Shown here in pieces: positions 1-8,081 of a DNA stretch of 21,904 nt; position 1 is the first letter of the stretch; each line of letters starts with the position of its first letter. The DNA comes from Planctomycetota bacterium (GTDB taxonomy: Bacteria > Planctomycetota > Phycisphaerae > Sedimentisphaerales > Anaerohalosphaeraceae), in the NCBI GenBank assembly GCA_003644175.1, contig QNBS01000001.1, positions 1 to 21,904 of the forward strand, given 5' to 3'. The notes under the pieces were generated by a model, which worked only from the letters and a program-made list of their open reading frames with translations, was not told where the DNA came from and did not search any database. Position numbers and translations under genes: made by a program.

Positions 1-175
1 CACCGGAATCATCGCCGCACTCGTCGGCCAGAAGATGACCAATTTCGACGCCGCCGTGCTCGGAGTTTACATTCACGGCCTGGCGGGCGACATCGCCGCC
101 GAAAAAACCGGACAAATCAGCCTGATCGCCGGCGATATAATCGAATCGCTCGCCCCGGCATTCCTGAAATCATAA
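1..175 (+). CDS. nnrD: NAD(P)H-hydrate dehydratase, C-terminal fragment (cut by window edge)
   Basis: The reading frame is open from base 2 to the TAA at 173-175 and gives the last 57 residues of a longer protein. The order G-I-I-A-A-L-V-G-Q, then A-A-V-L-G-V-Y-I-H-G-L-A-G-D, then S-L-I-A-G-D-I-I-E-S-L is the typical C-terminal helix pattern of the ribokinase-like dehydratase domain (YjeF C-terminal / NnrD). In this family the enzyme dehydrates the hydrated, damaged form of NADH or NADPH using ADP or ATP, in the cytoplasm. The nucleotide-binding loop and any N-terminal epimerase domain (NnrE) lie outside the window, so whether the protein is fused or single-domain cannot be told. The next gene has its own promoter 120 bp downstream. 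Confidence 0.82.
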   Translation, partial: TGIIAALVGQKMTNFDAAVLGVYIHGLAGDIAAEKTGQISLIAGDIIESLAPAFLKS

Positions 176-184
176 CCGCAGGAT

Positions 185-261
185 GGAAATTTTTTGAAAT
201 TTTTCTTTGCCTCCGTCCGGGAAAATCCGCCTCTGCAAGACTGGTGTGTGCGTTTTCCCGG
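185..261 (+). other. T-rich tract followed by a 9-bp inverted repeat downstream of nnrD
   Basis: After the nnrD stop there is a nearly duplicated A3T5-6 motif (185-205), then a perfect inverted repeat: CCGGGAAAA at 217-225 and TTTTCCCGG at 253-261, separated by 27 bases. In RNA it could form a 9-bp stem with a large loop. No T-run follows it, so it is not a standard intrinsic terminator. It may help end or stabilise the nnrD transcript, or be a protein-binding dyad. Function is not known. Confidence 0.4.
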
Positions 262-298
262 TCCTGCAAAAAACTTGCCCTCTCGCCTCGACCGCCCA

Positions 299-327
299 TT
301 GCCTGCAACGATTACATTACCTATATT
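299..327 (+). promoter_or_regulatory. Predicted sigma-70 promoter of the GT5-like gene
   Basis: TTGCCT at 299-304, a spacer of exactly 17 bases, and TATATT at 322-327. Four of six bases match the -35 consensus and five of six match the -10 consensus. Transcription would begin near 334, leaving a leader of about 70 nt. The leader ends in GAGG (392-395), 9 bases before the ATG at 405. Confidence 0.55.
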
Positions 328-404
328 TTAAGTGGATTTGGGCGAAAACCTTGTAATTAGCGACATCGTATTAGTAGTAGAAACGAAACGCGAGGACACA
401 AAAA

Positions 405-2195
405 ATGAGTACGAAACCGACTGTGGTTCACGTTACGCACGAAGCTATCGGAAAAATCGGAGGAATCGGCGCCGTACTTGAGGGGCTGTTCACCAGCGAA
501 ACGTATCAACAGGAGGTCGGCAGGAATATTCTCATCAGCCCGCTTTTTTCAACAGAAGGCGATGTGTCCACCAGGCTCGGTGAGTGGGGCGAAGTTCTGT
601 ATTCTTCTCTCGACGGCATGATCAAGACCAGCTATTTTTCCAGCTTCCGAAAAATCGAAGATACGTTCAACGTCAATATCGTATACGGCAGGCGGACCTT
701 TTCCGACCACTTCAGCAGTGTGAAGGGTTGCCCCGAGGTCATCCTTATCGACATCTCGAGGATAGAGGAAAGACCCGTCAACGAACTCAAGGGACGAATG
801 TTCCAGGAGTTCGGCATTCGCAGCGACCTCTATGAGAATCTCTGGGAATATGAACAGTACATGCGGCTTGCCCCGCCCGCAATCGCGGCGCTCAAGGCTA
901 TCGGCGCCGCCAAGCACGATGCACCCACTATCATCGTCTCGCACGAATTTATGGGTATGCCCACGGCGCTTCAGGCGATACTCGATCCGTTCGATTTCAA
1001 GACCGTCTTCTATGCACACGAAGTGGCGCCCATGAGGCGCATCGTCGAAAAACATCTCGGTCACGACACCATGTTCTACAATGTGATGAAATCCGCCAAG
1101 GAAAACAACCAGAGCGTCAACGAAGTATTCGGCGATCAGAACCACTTCTTCAAATTTGCACTCGTCGACGCCGCACGCCACTGCGACAACATCCTCGCCG
1201 TCGGCGATTACGTCGTGGAAGAGTTGCAGTTTATGGCGCCGGAATTCCAATTAGCCGACATCGACCTGACCTACAACGGCATTCCCTCCTACGCGATCGG
1301 CTTCGCCGAAAAACAGCAGTCGAAACAGAGACTACAGCAGTACTGCAGCAACATACTCGGATACAAACCCGATTTTGTCTTCACGCACGTTACGCGGATG
1401 ACACCCAGCAAGGGGCTCTGGCGCGACCTCCGGGTGCTGGAGCACATGGACAGGGAATTTACGACCGAAGGAAGGTTCGCCGTCCTGTTTGTGCTCAGCA
1501 CCGAAACCGGAAAAAGGCGCAACTGCGATATATACGATATGGAAGCACGCTACAACTGGCCCGTCGCCCACCGCGAAGGCATGCCCGATCTGTCCGGGGG
1601 CGAGGCGGCATTTTACACCGGCGTGCAGGAATTCAACGCAAAAAGCCGAAACATCAAGGTCGTCTATATCAATCAATTCGGATTCGACCGCGAATGTTGC
1701 GGGCACAGGGTTCCGCCCGACGTCGAGTTCATGGACATTCGAAAAGGATCGGATGTTGAGTTCGGCCAGAGTATTTACGAACCCTTCGGAATCGCACAGC
1801 TCGAGCCGCTCAGTTTCGGCGGAATCTGCGTCCTCTCTAATGTCTGCGGCTGTGCCGGCTTCGTCAAGGCCGTTACCGGCGGCAAGGACGCCAGGAACGT
1901 CATCGTCGCCGACTATACCCAACTCAACTGGGACGGATGGTACGACCTGGAAGACCTCCAGCAGATCGGCAAGGACGCCCGCGACAGAATCGAACACCAG
2001 ATCAGTGAAAAGGTCGCCCTGGAAATCTGCGCCAGACTGCCCAAAAACGACGACGAGACCGCATCAATGATCGCGTCCGGATATGATCTGGCCAAACACA
2101 TGAGCTGGGAAGTCGTCGTCAACAACTATGTGCTCAAGGGCCTCCGCAAGGCAATGCAGAAGAGCCGGCAAGGGCGAATTCACCTGCGGGCCTGA
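405..2195 (+). CDS. Glycogen/starch-synthase-like glycosyltransferase (GT-B fold, GT5-like)
   Basis: This 596-residue protein begins with a nucleotide-sugar binding motif K-I-G-G-I-G at residues 17-22, matching the K-x-G-G-L/I loop of ADP-glucose glycogen synthases. It carries the retaining-GT-B E-x7-E signature as E-P-F-G-I-A-Q-L-E at 459-467, followed by a G-G-x-C-V-L-S-N stretch. Between them S-H-E-F (around 180) and A-H-E-V (around 205) sit where glycogen synthases have their conserved His motifs. It probably transfers a sugar from an activated nucleotide to an alpha-glucan or related acceptor in the cytoplasm. It is about 100 residues longer than ordinary bacterial GlgA and lacks the usual E-P-C-G-L-T-Q form, so donor and acceptor are uncertain. 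The ATG has GAGG 9 bases upstream. The gene is single, with its own promoter and terminator, and no other glycogen gene is nearby. Confidence 0.78.
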   Translation: MSTKPTVVHVTHEAIGKIGGIGAVLEGLFTSETYQQEVGRNILISPLFSTEGDVSTRLGEWGEVLYSSLDGMIKTSYFSSFRKIEDTFNVNIVYGRRTFSDHFSSVKGCPEVILIDISRIEERPVNELKGRMFQEFGIRSDLYENLWEYEQYMRLAPPAIAALKAIGAAKHDAPTIIVSHEFMGMPTALQAILDPFDFKTVFYAHEVAPMRRIVEKHLGHDTMFYNVMKSAKENNQSVNEVFGDQNHFFKFALVDAARHCDNILAVGDYVVEELQFMAPEFQLADIDLTYNGIPSYAIGFAEKQQSKQRLQQYCSNILGYKPDFVFTHVTRMTPSKGLWRDLRVLEHMDREFTTEGRFAVLFVLSTETGKRRNCDIYDMEARYNWPVAHREGMPDLSGGEAAFYTGVQEFNAKSRNIKVVYINQFGFDRECCGHRVPPDVEFMDIRKGSDVEFGQSIYEPFGIAQLEPLSFGGICVLSNVCGCAGFVKAVTGGKDARNVIVADYTQLNWDGWYDLEDLQQIGKDARDRIEHQISEKVALEICARLPKNDDETASMIASGYDLAKHMSWEVVVNNYVLKGLRKAMQKSRQGRIHLRA

Positions 2196-2241
2196 GACGC
2201 CGACTGATATTGTCGGAACACCTTTGAATGTGATACTTTCA

Positions 2242-2284
2242 CCACCGGGATGATGGAGGGGATCGTCCCGGTGGCTCCTTTTTT
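2242..2284 (+). terminator. Intrinsic terminator after the GT5-like gene
   Basis: CCACCGGGA (2242-2250) pairs perfectly with TCCCGGTGG (2266-2274) around a 15-base loop. CTCC and then a run of six T (2279-2284) follow. The 9-bp GC-rich stem with a T-tract is the standard Rho-independent form and separates this gene from coaE. Confidence 0.85.
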
Positions 2285-2319
2285 ACACCTGCACCCGCCC
2301 AAACATCCCGGGCCGGCGC

Positions 2320-2348
2320 TTGACTTTGCGCCATGACGATGGTAGAGT
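2320..2348 (+). promoter_or_regulatory. Predicted sigma-70 promoter of coaE
   Basis: TTGACT at 2320-2325, a 17-base spacer, and TAGAGT at 2343-2348. Five of six -35 bases and four of six -10 bases match consensus. The expected start point (about 2355) is only about 7 bases before the coaE ATG at 2362, so the transcript would be almost leaderless. This fits the absence of a Shine-Dalgarno sequence. It also argues against the longer in-frame TTG start at 2320, which would lie inside the -35 box. Confidence 0.65.
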
Positions 2349-2361
2349 GGACCCGGCAGCC

Positions 2362-2967
2362 ATGAAGAAAAAGAAACTCATAGTCGGAATATTAGGCGGT
2401 ATCGGCTCGGGTAAAAGCACCGTCGCCGCCGAGTTCGCAAAACTGGGCTGCGCCGTCATCAATGCCGATAAAATCGCACATGAACTCCTCCTCAATGAGG
2501 ACGTCAGGCAACAGCTTATCGACGCCTTTGGCGAAGGGATATCCGAAAAAAATGGGTTAATTAACCATGCCGAACTTGCCGATACAATATTTAACAGCGA
2601 CAAAAACGTCGCACGCATCAACGATATAATCCACCCGCTGGTTTTTGACAGAACAAACGAACTGATAGAACAATATAAGCGGCAGGAGAAAATTCAACTG
2701 ATTATCCTGGATGCCCCCCTGCTGGTGGAGGCCGGCTGGGCGCAAATGTGCGATAAACTCGTTTTTATCGACTGTGACCCCAAAATAAGGGCCCAAAGAG
2801 CCGAAAAAAAAGGGCTCGGCGGCGAAAAACAGCTAAAAAAAAGAGAAAAATTTCAAATTTCTCTGGACACGAAGGCGAAATTAGCTCATTATACAATCTG
2901 TAACAATTCTGGCTTATCGGCCTTGACTGATCGGGTCGCATGTGTTTTTTCAACTTTGACCAGATAG
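2362..2967 (+). CDS. coaE: Dephospho-CoA kinase
   Basis: The product (201 residues from the ATG at 2362) phosphorylates the ribose 3'-OH of dephospho-CoA with ATP, the last step of coenzyme A synthesis, in the cytoplasm. The P-loop G-G-I-G-S-G-K-S is at residues 12-19, and N-A-D-K-I-A-H-E-L follows at 34-42. Many homologues have D-A-D here; the second, functionally important Asp is kept. The D-A-P-L-L motif and a lid helix rich in Lys/Arg come later, and length is normal for the family. An upstream in-frame TTG at 2320 would add 14 residues with no homologous character and lies inside the predicted promoter, so I prefer 2362. There is no clear ribosome site. The stop codon lies within the predicted rho promoter region. 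Confidence 0.93.
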   Translation: MKKKKLIVGILGGIGSGKSTVAAEFAKLGCAVINADKIAHELLLNEDVRQQLIDAFGEGISEKNGLINHAELADTIFNSDKNVARINDIIHPLVFDRTNELIEQYKRQEKIQLIILDAPLLVEAGWAQMCDKLVFIDCDPKIRAQRAEKKGLGGEKQLKKREKFQISLDTKAKLAHYTICNNSGLSALTDRVACVFSTLTR

Positions 2968-2984
2968 TATTTTAGTTTTATTTT
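2956..2984 (+). promoter_or_regulatory. Predicted promoter of rho, overlapping the coaE stop
   Basis: TTGACC at 2956-2961, a 17-base spacer, and TATTTT at 2979-2984. The -35 box is within the last codons of coaE. Transcription would start near 2991, giving rho a leader of about 148 nt that contains two hairpins. Confidence 0.5.
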
Positions 2985-2992
2985 GGGGCAAA

Positions 2993-3080
2993 AACACCCG
3001 ATGGTGTTGCTGTACAACTGATCTTTACAACCCGGAAAGCAAATCCGCTAACTCCCACGCCCTCAAGCTTTGAGGTGGGA
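2993..3080 (+). promoter_or_regulatory. Two-hairpin leader of rho
   Basis: The leader can fold into AACACC (2993-2998) / GGTGTT (3003-3008) with a CGAT tetraloop right at the predicted 5' end. A longer hairpin forms from TCCCA-CGC-CCTCAA (3053-3066) and TTGAGG-TGGGA (3070-3080): 11 pairs, a 3-nt loop and a 3-nt bulge on one side. No T-run follows, so neither is a simple terminator. rho genes are commonly autoregulated through Rho-dependent termination in their leaders, so these may be control or stabilising elements; that role is inference. Confidence 0.45.
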
Positions 3081-3138
3081 TTCAAAACAGAGTAGATTGC
3101 GTCTATAACCGGTTTGGCGCAAAGAACAAGGAGAGATT

Positions 3139-4677
3139 ATGGCGAAAGCAGCCAAGACAACTGCAAAGAAGACGGCAAGAAAGAAATCAAGCAGGAAAAA
3201 AACGTCCGGCCCCGCCAATGGCGATGAACAATCCCTGACCGAGGAGGTCCAGGCCGCCGGGTCGCAAGGTATTACTCCAGACGCCGATGACGGCCAACAG
3301 ACCGCCACAGCTACCGCCACCAGGAGTTCTCGTGCAACCGGCAAGAGCCAGCAGGCCGCCGATAAGAAAAAAGAAGAAGAGTCGATACACGCCAAATATG
3401 AGCGGGTGAAGAAGGGAAACCTGCACCTCACAGACCTGCAGAATCTCGACGCAGGAGAACTCCACAAACTCGCAAAAAAAGAAGGCATCTCGGAGTACAT
3501 GGGCCTCAACAAACAGCAGCTCATCTTCAAGATCCTCAAGGAACGCATCCAGCAGAACGGCCTGATGTACGGCGAGGGCGTCCTCGAGGTTCTGCCCGAC
3601 GGTTTTGGATTCCTGCGAAGCACCAACTACAACTACCTTTCTTCACCTGACGACGTATATGTCTCACCTTCCCAGATTCGCCGATTCGGTCTGAGAAGCG
3701 GAAATATCGTCTCCGGTCAGATTCGCCCGCCGAAAGAAAGCGAAAAGTATTTTGCCCTGCTCCGCGTCGAAGCAATCAACTTTCAGGAGCCGGACAAGCT
3801 CTCCGAAAAGGTGGTTTTCAGGGACCTTACGCCTCTGCACGCCGAGGAAAGGCTCCTGCTCGAGACGGTGTCCGAGGAGTTGAGCATGAGAATTATCGAC
3901 CTGGTTACGCCTGTCGGCAAGGGCCAGCGCGGTTTGATCGTCGCTCCTCCCAGGACAGGCAAGACCGTCTTGCTCCAGAAGATCGCAAACGCCATCAGTG
4001 CAAACCATCCGGAAGTCAAGATGATTGTCCTGCTGATCGACGAGCGACCCGAGGAAGTAACCGACATGGAGAGAAAGACAGCCGACGATGTCGAAGTGAT
4101 CTCCTCCACGTTTGACGAGCCGTCCTCCAGGCATTGTCAGGTCGCCGAAATGGTCGTGGAAAAGGCAAAGCGCATGGTCGAGTACGGCGAGGACGTCGTA
4201 GTTTTATTGGACTCGATCACCCGGCTGGCTCGCGCTTACAATACAGAAATGCCCCACTCCGGAAAGATTCTTACCGGTGGTGTCGACGCCAACGCAATGC
4301 AGATGCCCAAGCGGTTTTTCGGCGCTGCAAGAAACATTGAGTTCGGCGGCTCGCTGACCATCCTTGCAACTGCACTGGTTGACACCGGATCGAAGATGGA
4401 CGAGGTTATTTTCGAGGAATTCAAGGCGACCGGCAACATGGAACTGCACCTGGACCGCAAGCTCGTCGAACGACGGACATACCCCGCTATCGACATCAGC
4501 AAGTCCGGAACCAGGCGGGAAGAACTGCTCCTGGATAAAAAGGAACTCGAACTGGTCTACAGACTCAGAAAAGTGCTCAGCGAAATGAACATTGTCGAAT
4601 CCGTCGAGTTGCTCAAGAGCAGGCTCGCCAAATATCGCACAAACGCCGAGTTCCTCATGAGCCTCAATGTGGACTGA
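3139..4677 (+). CDS. rho: Transcription termination factor Rho with basic N-terminal extension
   Basis: Rho is a hexameric RNA-dependent ATPase/translocase that ends transcription. This copy has 512 residues against about 420 in E. coli. Residues 1-25 are a Lys/Ala/Arg-rich tail, then comes a low-complexity linker to about residue 90. The Rho N-terminal helical domain follows (T-D-L-Q-N-L ... L-N-K-Q-Q-L, about 98-135), then the RNA-binding cold-shock fold (G-F-G-F-L-R). The ATPase core has Walker A A-P-P-R-T-G-K-T at 269-276 and [14 protein letters not shown] as Walker B, then [14 protein letters not shown] and the [11 protein letters not shown] region. All catalytic motifs look intact. AAGGAGA lies just before the ATG. 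valS follows after 23 bases and may be co-transcribed. Confidence 0.97.
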   Translation: MAKAAKTTAKKTARKKSSRKKTSGPANGDEQSLTEEVQAAGSQGITPDADDGQQTATATATRSSRATGKSQQAADKKKEEESIHAKYERVKKGNLHLTDLQNLDAGELHKLAKKEGISEYMGLNKQQLIFKILKERIQQNGLMYGEGVLEVLPDGFGFLRSTNYNYLSSPDDVYVSPSQIRRFGLRSGNIVSGQIRPPKESEKYFALLRVEAINFQEPDKLSEKVVFRDLTPLHAEERLLLETVSEELSMRIIDLVTPVGKGQRGLIVAPPRTGKTVLLQKIANAISANHPEVKMIVLLIDERPEEVTDMERKTADDVEVISSTFDEPSSRHCQVAEMVVEKAKRMVEYGEDVVVLLDSITRLARAYNTEMPHSGKILTGGVDANAMQMPKRFFGAARNIEFGGSLTILATALVDTGSKMDEVIFEEFKATGNMELHLDRKLVERRTYPAIDISKSGTRREELLLDKKELELVYRLRKVLSEMNIVESVELLKSRLAKYRTNAEFLMSLNVD

Positions 4678-4700
4678 CCAAAACCTGGCGCAGACAAAGC

Positions 4701-7619
4701 ATGGCAGAGCCACTTGCGAAAATCTATGAACCAAAATCAATAGAGGCAAAAGCAAGCCAAATCTGGCTGGCCGGGAACTTCTTCGCCGCCGATGCTGCTG
4801 CCGCCTCTGCAAAGGGCAGTTACACCATAGTCATCCCGCCGCCCAACGTAACCGCCGCTCTCCATCTGGGCCACGCACTGAACAACACGCTCCAGGACAT
4901 ACTCATACGGTTCAGACGCATGCAGCAGTTCAACACGCTGTGGATGCCGGGCACCGATCACGCGGGAATCGCCACTCAGACCGTCGTGGAAAAACGTCTC
5001 CTTGCCGAGGAGGGCAAACGGCGAACGGATTATGAAAGGGACGAGTTCGTCGGGCGTGTTCAGGCATGGAAGGACGAATACGAAGGCCGGATACTGGGCC
5101 AACTCAAGAGCATGGGCTGTTCCTGCGACTGGGGTCGCACGCGATTTACCATGGACGAAGTCTGTGCAAAGGCCGTTCGTGCAAACTTTTTCAACCTCTT
5201 CAAAGACGGCCTGATCTACCGCGGCAAGAGACTCGTCAACTGGGACCCGGCGACGCAGACCGTTCTTGCCGACGATGAAGTCGAGCATGAAACCGTGCAC
5301 GGACATTTCTGGTACCTGCGATACCCGCTCGTCGAACCGGTCGAAATCGACGGCCAAATCATCGACCATGTAACCGTCGCAACAACCCGCCCCGAAACAA
5401 TGTTAGGCGATACCGCTATCGCCATGAATCCCTCCGATCCGAGGGTCGCGCTGGTCGGAAAACAGGTGCGCCTCCCCATAGTCGGCAGAATCATCCCAAT
5501 AATCGCCGACGAGCACGTTGTTTTGCCGGACCCCGAAAGCGAAGACGAAAAGGCAAAGTTCTCAACCGGATTCCTTAAGGTAACGCCGGCGCATGACCCC
5601 GACGACCGGCAGATCGGCCTGCGGCATGATCTTGAGATTATAAATGTCATGGCGCCGGACGGGTCGATCAGCGATAAACACGGCTGGGAAGATGCAGCCA
5701 CACCCGAAGCCCAGTCGCTCCTGGGCATGGACCGTTTCGAGGCCAGAGAGGCGATCGTTGAATGGTTCCGTACGGAAAATCTCCTCGAAGATGTCCGCGA
5801 ATACACCCACGAGGTAGGCCACAGCTATCGAAGCCACGTCCCCATCGAACCCTACCTGTCCGACCAGTGGTACATCGCCGTAAAGAAACCAATCGATCAC
5901 CTCGCTGAAAAATTCGGCGCCGGGCTGATCGAAGGCACGGATATACCGGCAAACTCACTTGCAGGTCTGGCGCTGAAACCTCTCCTCGACGAAAGACTGC
6001 GCTTCATCCCCCCCCGATACGCCAAAACATACCAGACCTGGCTCGAAGACCTCCGCGACTGGCCCATCAGCAGACAACTCTGGTGGGGACATCGCATACC
6101 GATCTGGTCTTCGCCGAATCAGCCGAAGGAAGTTCCTCAAATCGCTGTGCGCCAAGGAACCGACGAAAATGGCGAAACGGTCTATTACACCTGCCTGCGC
6201 CCCGGCTGTGAGGCAATTGAGCGTCAACTCGAAGCCGAAGGTTGCCGGCGCGACCCCGATGTTCTCGACACATGGTTCTCGTCGGCGCTTTGGCCTTTCA
6301 GCACATTGGGCTGGCCGGATGACGTGCCGGAGATGAAGGCTTTTTATCCGGGCGATGTGCTTTGTACGGCTCGTGAGATTATTACGCTTTGGGTCTCGCG
6401 CATGGTCATGATGGGGCAGTATTGCGCAGGCGATATTCCTTTTAAGGATGTTTACATCCACGCGATGATCCAGGATGGGCAGGGGCGCAAGATGTCCAAG
6501 AGCCTCGGCAACGGGATCGACCCGCTGGTCGCCATCGACAGTCATGGTGCCGATGCGATGCGGTTTACGTTGGCGAGTATGACGACGGATACGCAGGATA
6601 TTCGTATGCCGGTTGCGCCGATGGAGCTGCCGGACGGCCGGACGGTAAACACCTCGCCCAAGTTCGATATCGGGCGCAATTTCTGCAACAAGCTCTGGAA
6701 CGCCTCGCGGTTTGCCATGATGAATCTCGATGGCGCCGACCCCGAAAAATTCGACGCCGAAAAAATGGATCTCACCGACAAATGGATTCTCTCACGCCTG
6801 ACAAGAACAATAATCGCCGTCTCGGAGGACCTGGAGCAGTTCAAGTACAACGAACCGCTAAACGCCATTTACAGATTCTTCTGGAACGATCTGTGCGACT
6901 GGTATCTCGAATGGGTCAAACCCCGAATACAGGACGAAGAGCAGAAACCAATTGCCCAAAACGTCCTTGCTTTCGCTCTCGACCAGACGCTCAGGCTGCT
7001 GCATCCGTTTATCCCGTTTATTACCGAGGGCATCTTCCAGAACTTAAATTCCATCGCCCCCGTGCGAAAACTCAACGCCCTTGCAGACGCCCCCGCCGCC
7101 GAAGCGATCATCATCGCCCAATGGCCCCAGGCCGTCCGGAGCCTTATCGACGAGCAGACCGAGCGGCAGATATCGGCCGTTCAAAACTGCATCCGCGCTA
7201 TCCGTGAAATTCGCAACAAATACAACATTGCCCCCACCCGGAAGCTCAATGCCTCGGCAAAGGCGCCGCAGGCCGCCGCCGACATTCTCAACCAAAACGC
7301 CGACCTGATCGGCAACCTCGCCGGTGTCGAACAATTTTCCGCCGCAACCGATATGGACAAAGCCGCCGACTCAGCCGCGGCAATCATCGAAGACGTGCAG
7401 ATTTATGTCCACGGGGTCATAGACCCCCAGGCCGAACGAAAACGCCTGGAAAAGAAGAAACAGCAGCTTGAAAACGGAATAAAACCGCTGCTGGCCAAAC
7501 TCGGCAACGAAAACTTCGTAACAAGAGCAAAGCCCCAGGTCGTCGAACAGGCCGGGCGGAGACTGAAAGAACTAACCGAGCAACTCGAAGCCGTCGATAA
7601 GCACCTTGCCGAACTCTGA
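4701..7619 (+). CDS. valS: Valine--tRNA ligase
   Basis: The enzyme charges tRNA-Val with valine (class I synthetase) in the cytoplasm. It has 972 residues. The HIGH-type motif is H-L-G-H at 55-58, within P-P-P-N-V-T-A-A-L-H-L-G-H. The editing (CP1) domain has T-T-R-P-E-T-M-L-G-D-T-A near residue 230. The catalytic core includes D-T-W-F-S-S-A-L-W-P-F and K-M-S-K-S at 597-601, followed by the anticodon-binding domain and a C-terminal coiled-coil tRNA arm starting near A-E-R-K-R-L-E-K-K-K. No strong ribosome site precedes the ATG, 23 bases after rho, which suggests translation linked to rho. Codon use between about 6290 and 6720 (covering KMSKS) is clearly richer in G- and T-ending codons than the rest of the gene. 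Confidence 0.98.
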   Translation: MAEPLAKIYEPKSIEAKASQIWLAGNFFAADAAAASAKGSYTIVIPPPNVTAALHLGHALNNTLQDILIRFRRMQQFNTLWMPGTDHAGIATQTVVEKRLLAEEGKRRTDYERDEFVGRVQAWKDEYEGRILGQLKSMGCSCDWGRTRFTMDEVCAKAVRANFFNLFKDGLIYRGKRLVNWDPATQTVLADDEVEHETVHGHFWYLRYPLVEPVEIDGQIIDHVTVATTRPETMLGDTAIAMNPSDPRVALVGKQVRLPIVGRIIPIIADEHVVLPDPESEDEKAKFSTGFLKVTPAHDPDDRQIGLRHDLEIINVMAPDGSISDKHGWEDAATPEAQSLLGMDRFEAREAIVEWFRTENLLEDVREYTHEVGHSYRSHVPIEPYLSDQWYIAVKKPIDHLAEKFGAGLIEGTDIPANSLAGLALKPLLDERLRFIPPRYAKTYQTWLEDLRDWPISRQLWWGHRIPIWSSPNQPKEVPQIAVRQGTDENGETVYYTCLRPGCEAIERQLEAEGCRRDPDVLDTWFSSALWPFSTLGWPDDVPEMKAFYPGDVLCTAREIITLWVSRMVMMGQYCAGDIPFKDVYIHAMIQDGQGRKMSKSLGNGIDPLVAIDSHGADAMRFTLASMTTDTQDIRMPVAPMELPDGRTVNTSPKFDIGRNFCNKLWNASRFAMMNLDGADPEKFDAEKMDLTDKWILSRLTRTIIAVSEDLEQFKYNEPLNAIYRFFWNDLCDWYLEWVKPRIQDEEQKPIAQNVLAFALDQTLRLLHPFIPFITEGIFQNLNSIAPVRKLNALADAPAAEAIIIAQWPQAVRSLIDEQTERQISAVQNCIRAIREIRNKYNIAPTRKLNASAKAPQAAADILNQNADLIGNLAGVEQFSAATDMDKAADSAAAIIEDVQIYVHGVIDPQAERKRLEKKKQQLENGIKPLLAKLGNENFVTRAKPQVVEQAGRRLKELTEQLEAVDKHLAEL

Positions 7620-7625
7620 ACGCAG

Positions 7626-7643
7626 GGTGGGGCTTGCCCCGCC
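7626..7643. repeat. GC-rich hairpin after valS
   Basis: GGTGGGGC (7626-7633) and GCCCCGCC (7636-7643) form a nearly perfect dyad, with one G-T pair and a tight loop, 7 bases after the valS stop. A run of seven A follows on the + strand, so it is not an intrinsic terminator for valS. A GC-rich dyad of similar style occurs after gpmI (11630-11648). Either could be a transcript-end stabiliser or a small dispersed palindrome. Confidence 0.5.
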
Positions 7644-7685
7644 AAAAAAAGAATTTCAAAATCTCTTTGACGAGGCATTGGGAAA

Positions 7686-8081
7686 ATGGAAATACCTGTC
7701 GAACTATCGCGAATCATCATAAACGAATCCGTCGATCAGCAGATCATCGTTCTCAGCGAACGCGCCGGCGACAGGAGCTTTCCCATCGTCATAGGCATGC
7801 CTGAAATCCTCGCTCTCGACCGCCGCCTCAAGCGCATCGAACTGCCCCGACCTATGACACATGATTTGTTGGCCAATCTCATCGACCAGGTGGGAGCAAG
7901 CGTCAAAAAAATTGTCATCAACGACTTGCGAGACCACACCTTCTTCGCCCAACTACACGTGGAGCTCGACGGAGAAGCGATCGAAATCGACAGCCGCCCC
8001 TCCGACGCAATCGCATTAGGCGCCGGCCTCGACGTGCCTATTTTTGTCCATCAGCGTGTTTTTGAAAAAATGCAGATGTGA
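7686..8081 (+). CDS. BFN-domain protein (DUF151, bifunctional nuclease family)
   Basis: This 131-residue protein matches the BFN/DUF151 fold throughout. It has M-E-I-P-V-E-L-S-R-I at the start, F-P-I-V-I-G-M-P-E near 33-41, then P-M-T-H-D-L-L near 56 and the diagnostic R-P-S-D-A-I-A-L near 103-110, ending in V-P-I-F-V-H. Some plant members have nuclease activity; the role of bacterial members is mostly unknown, so the name should not be taken as proof of nuclease function. GAGG lies about 10 bases before the ATG. It is 66 bp downstream of valS. Its last 44 bp overlap the 3' end of lspA on the opposite strand, with no terminator visible between them. Confidence 0.88.
   Translation: MEIPVELSRIIINESVDQQIIVLSERAGDRSFPIVIGMPEILALDRRLKRIELPRPMTHDLLANLIDQVGASVKKIVINDLRDHTFFAQLHVELDGEAIEIDSRPSDAIALGAGLDVPIFVHQRVFEKMQM

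Noticed and set aside
549..1250. 233-codon open frame on the - strand
   Set aside because: It lies wholly inside the glycosyltransferase gene and has no motif or ribosome site; long antisense frames are expected in DNA with this codon bias.
2782..2850. A-rich runs in coaE as a programmed frameshift site
   Set aside because: The coaE frame continues normally through them to a family-typical length, and no alternative product would make sense.
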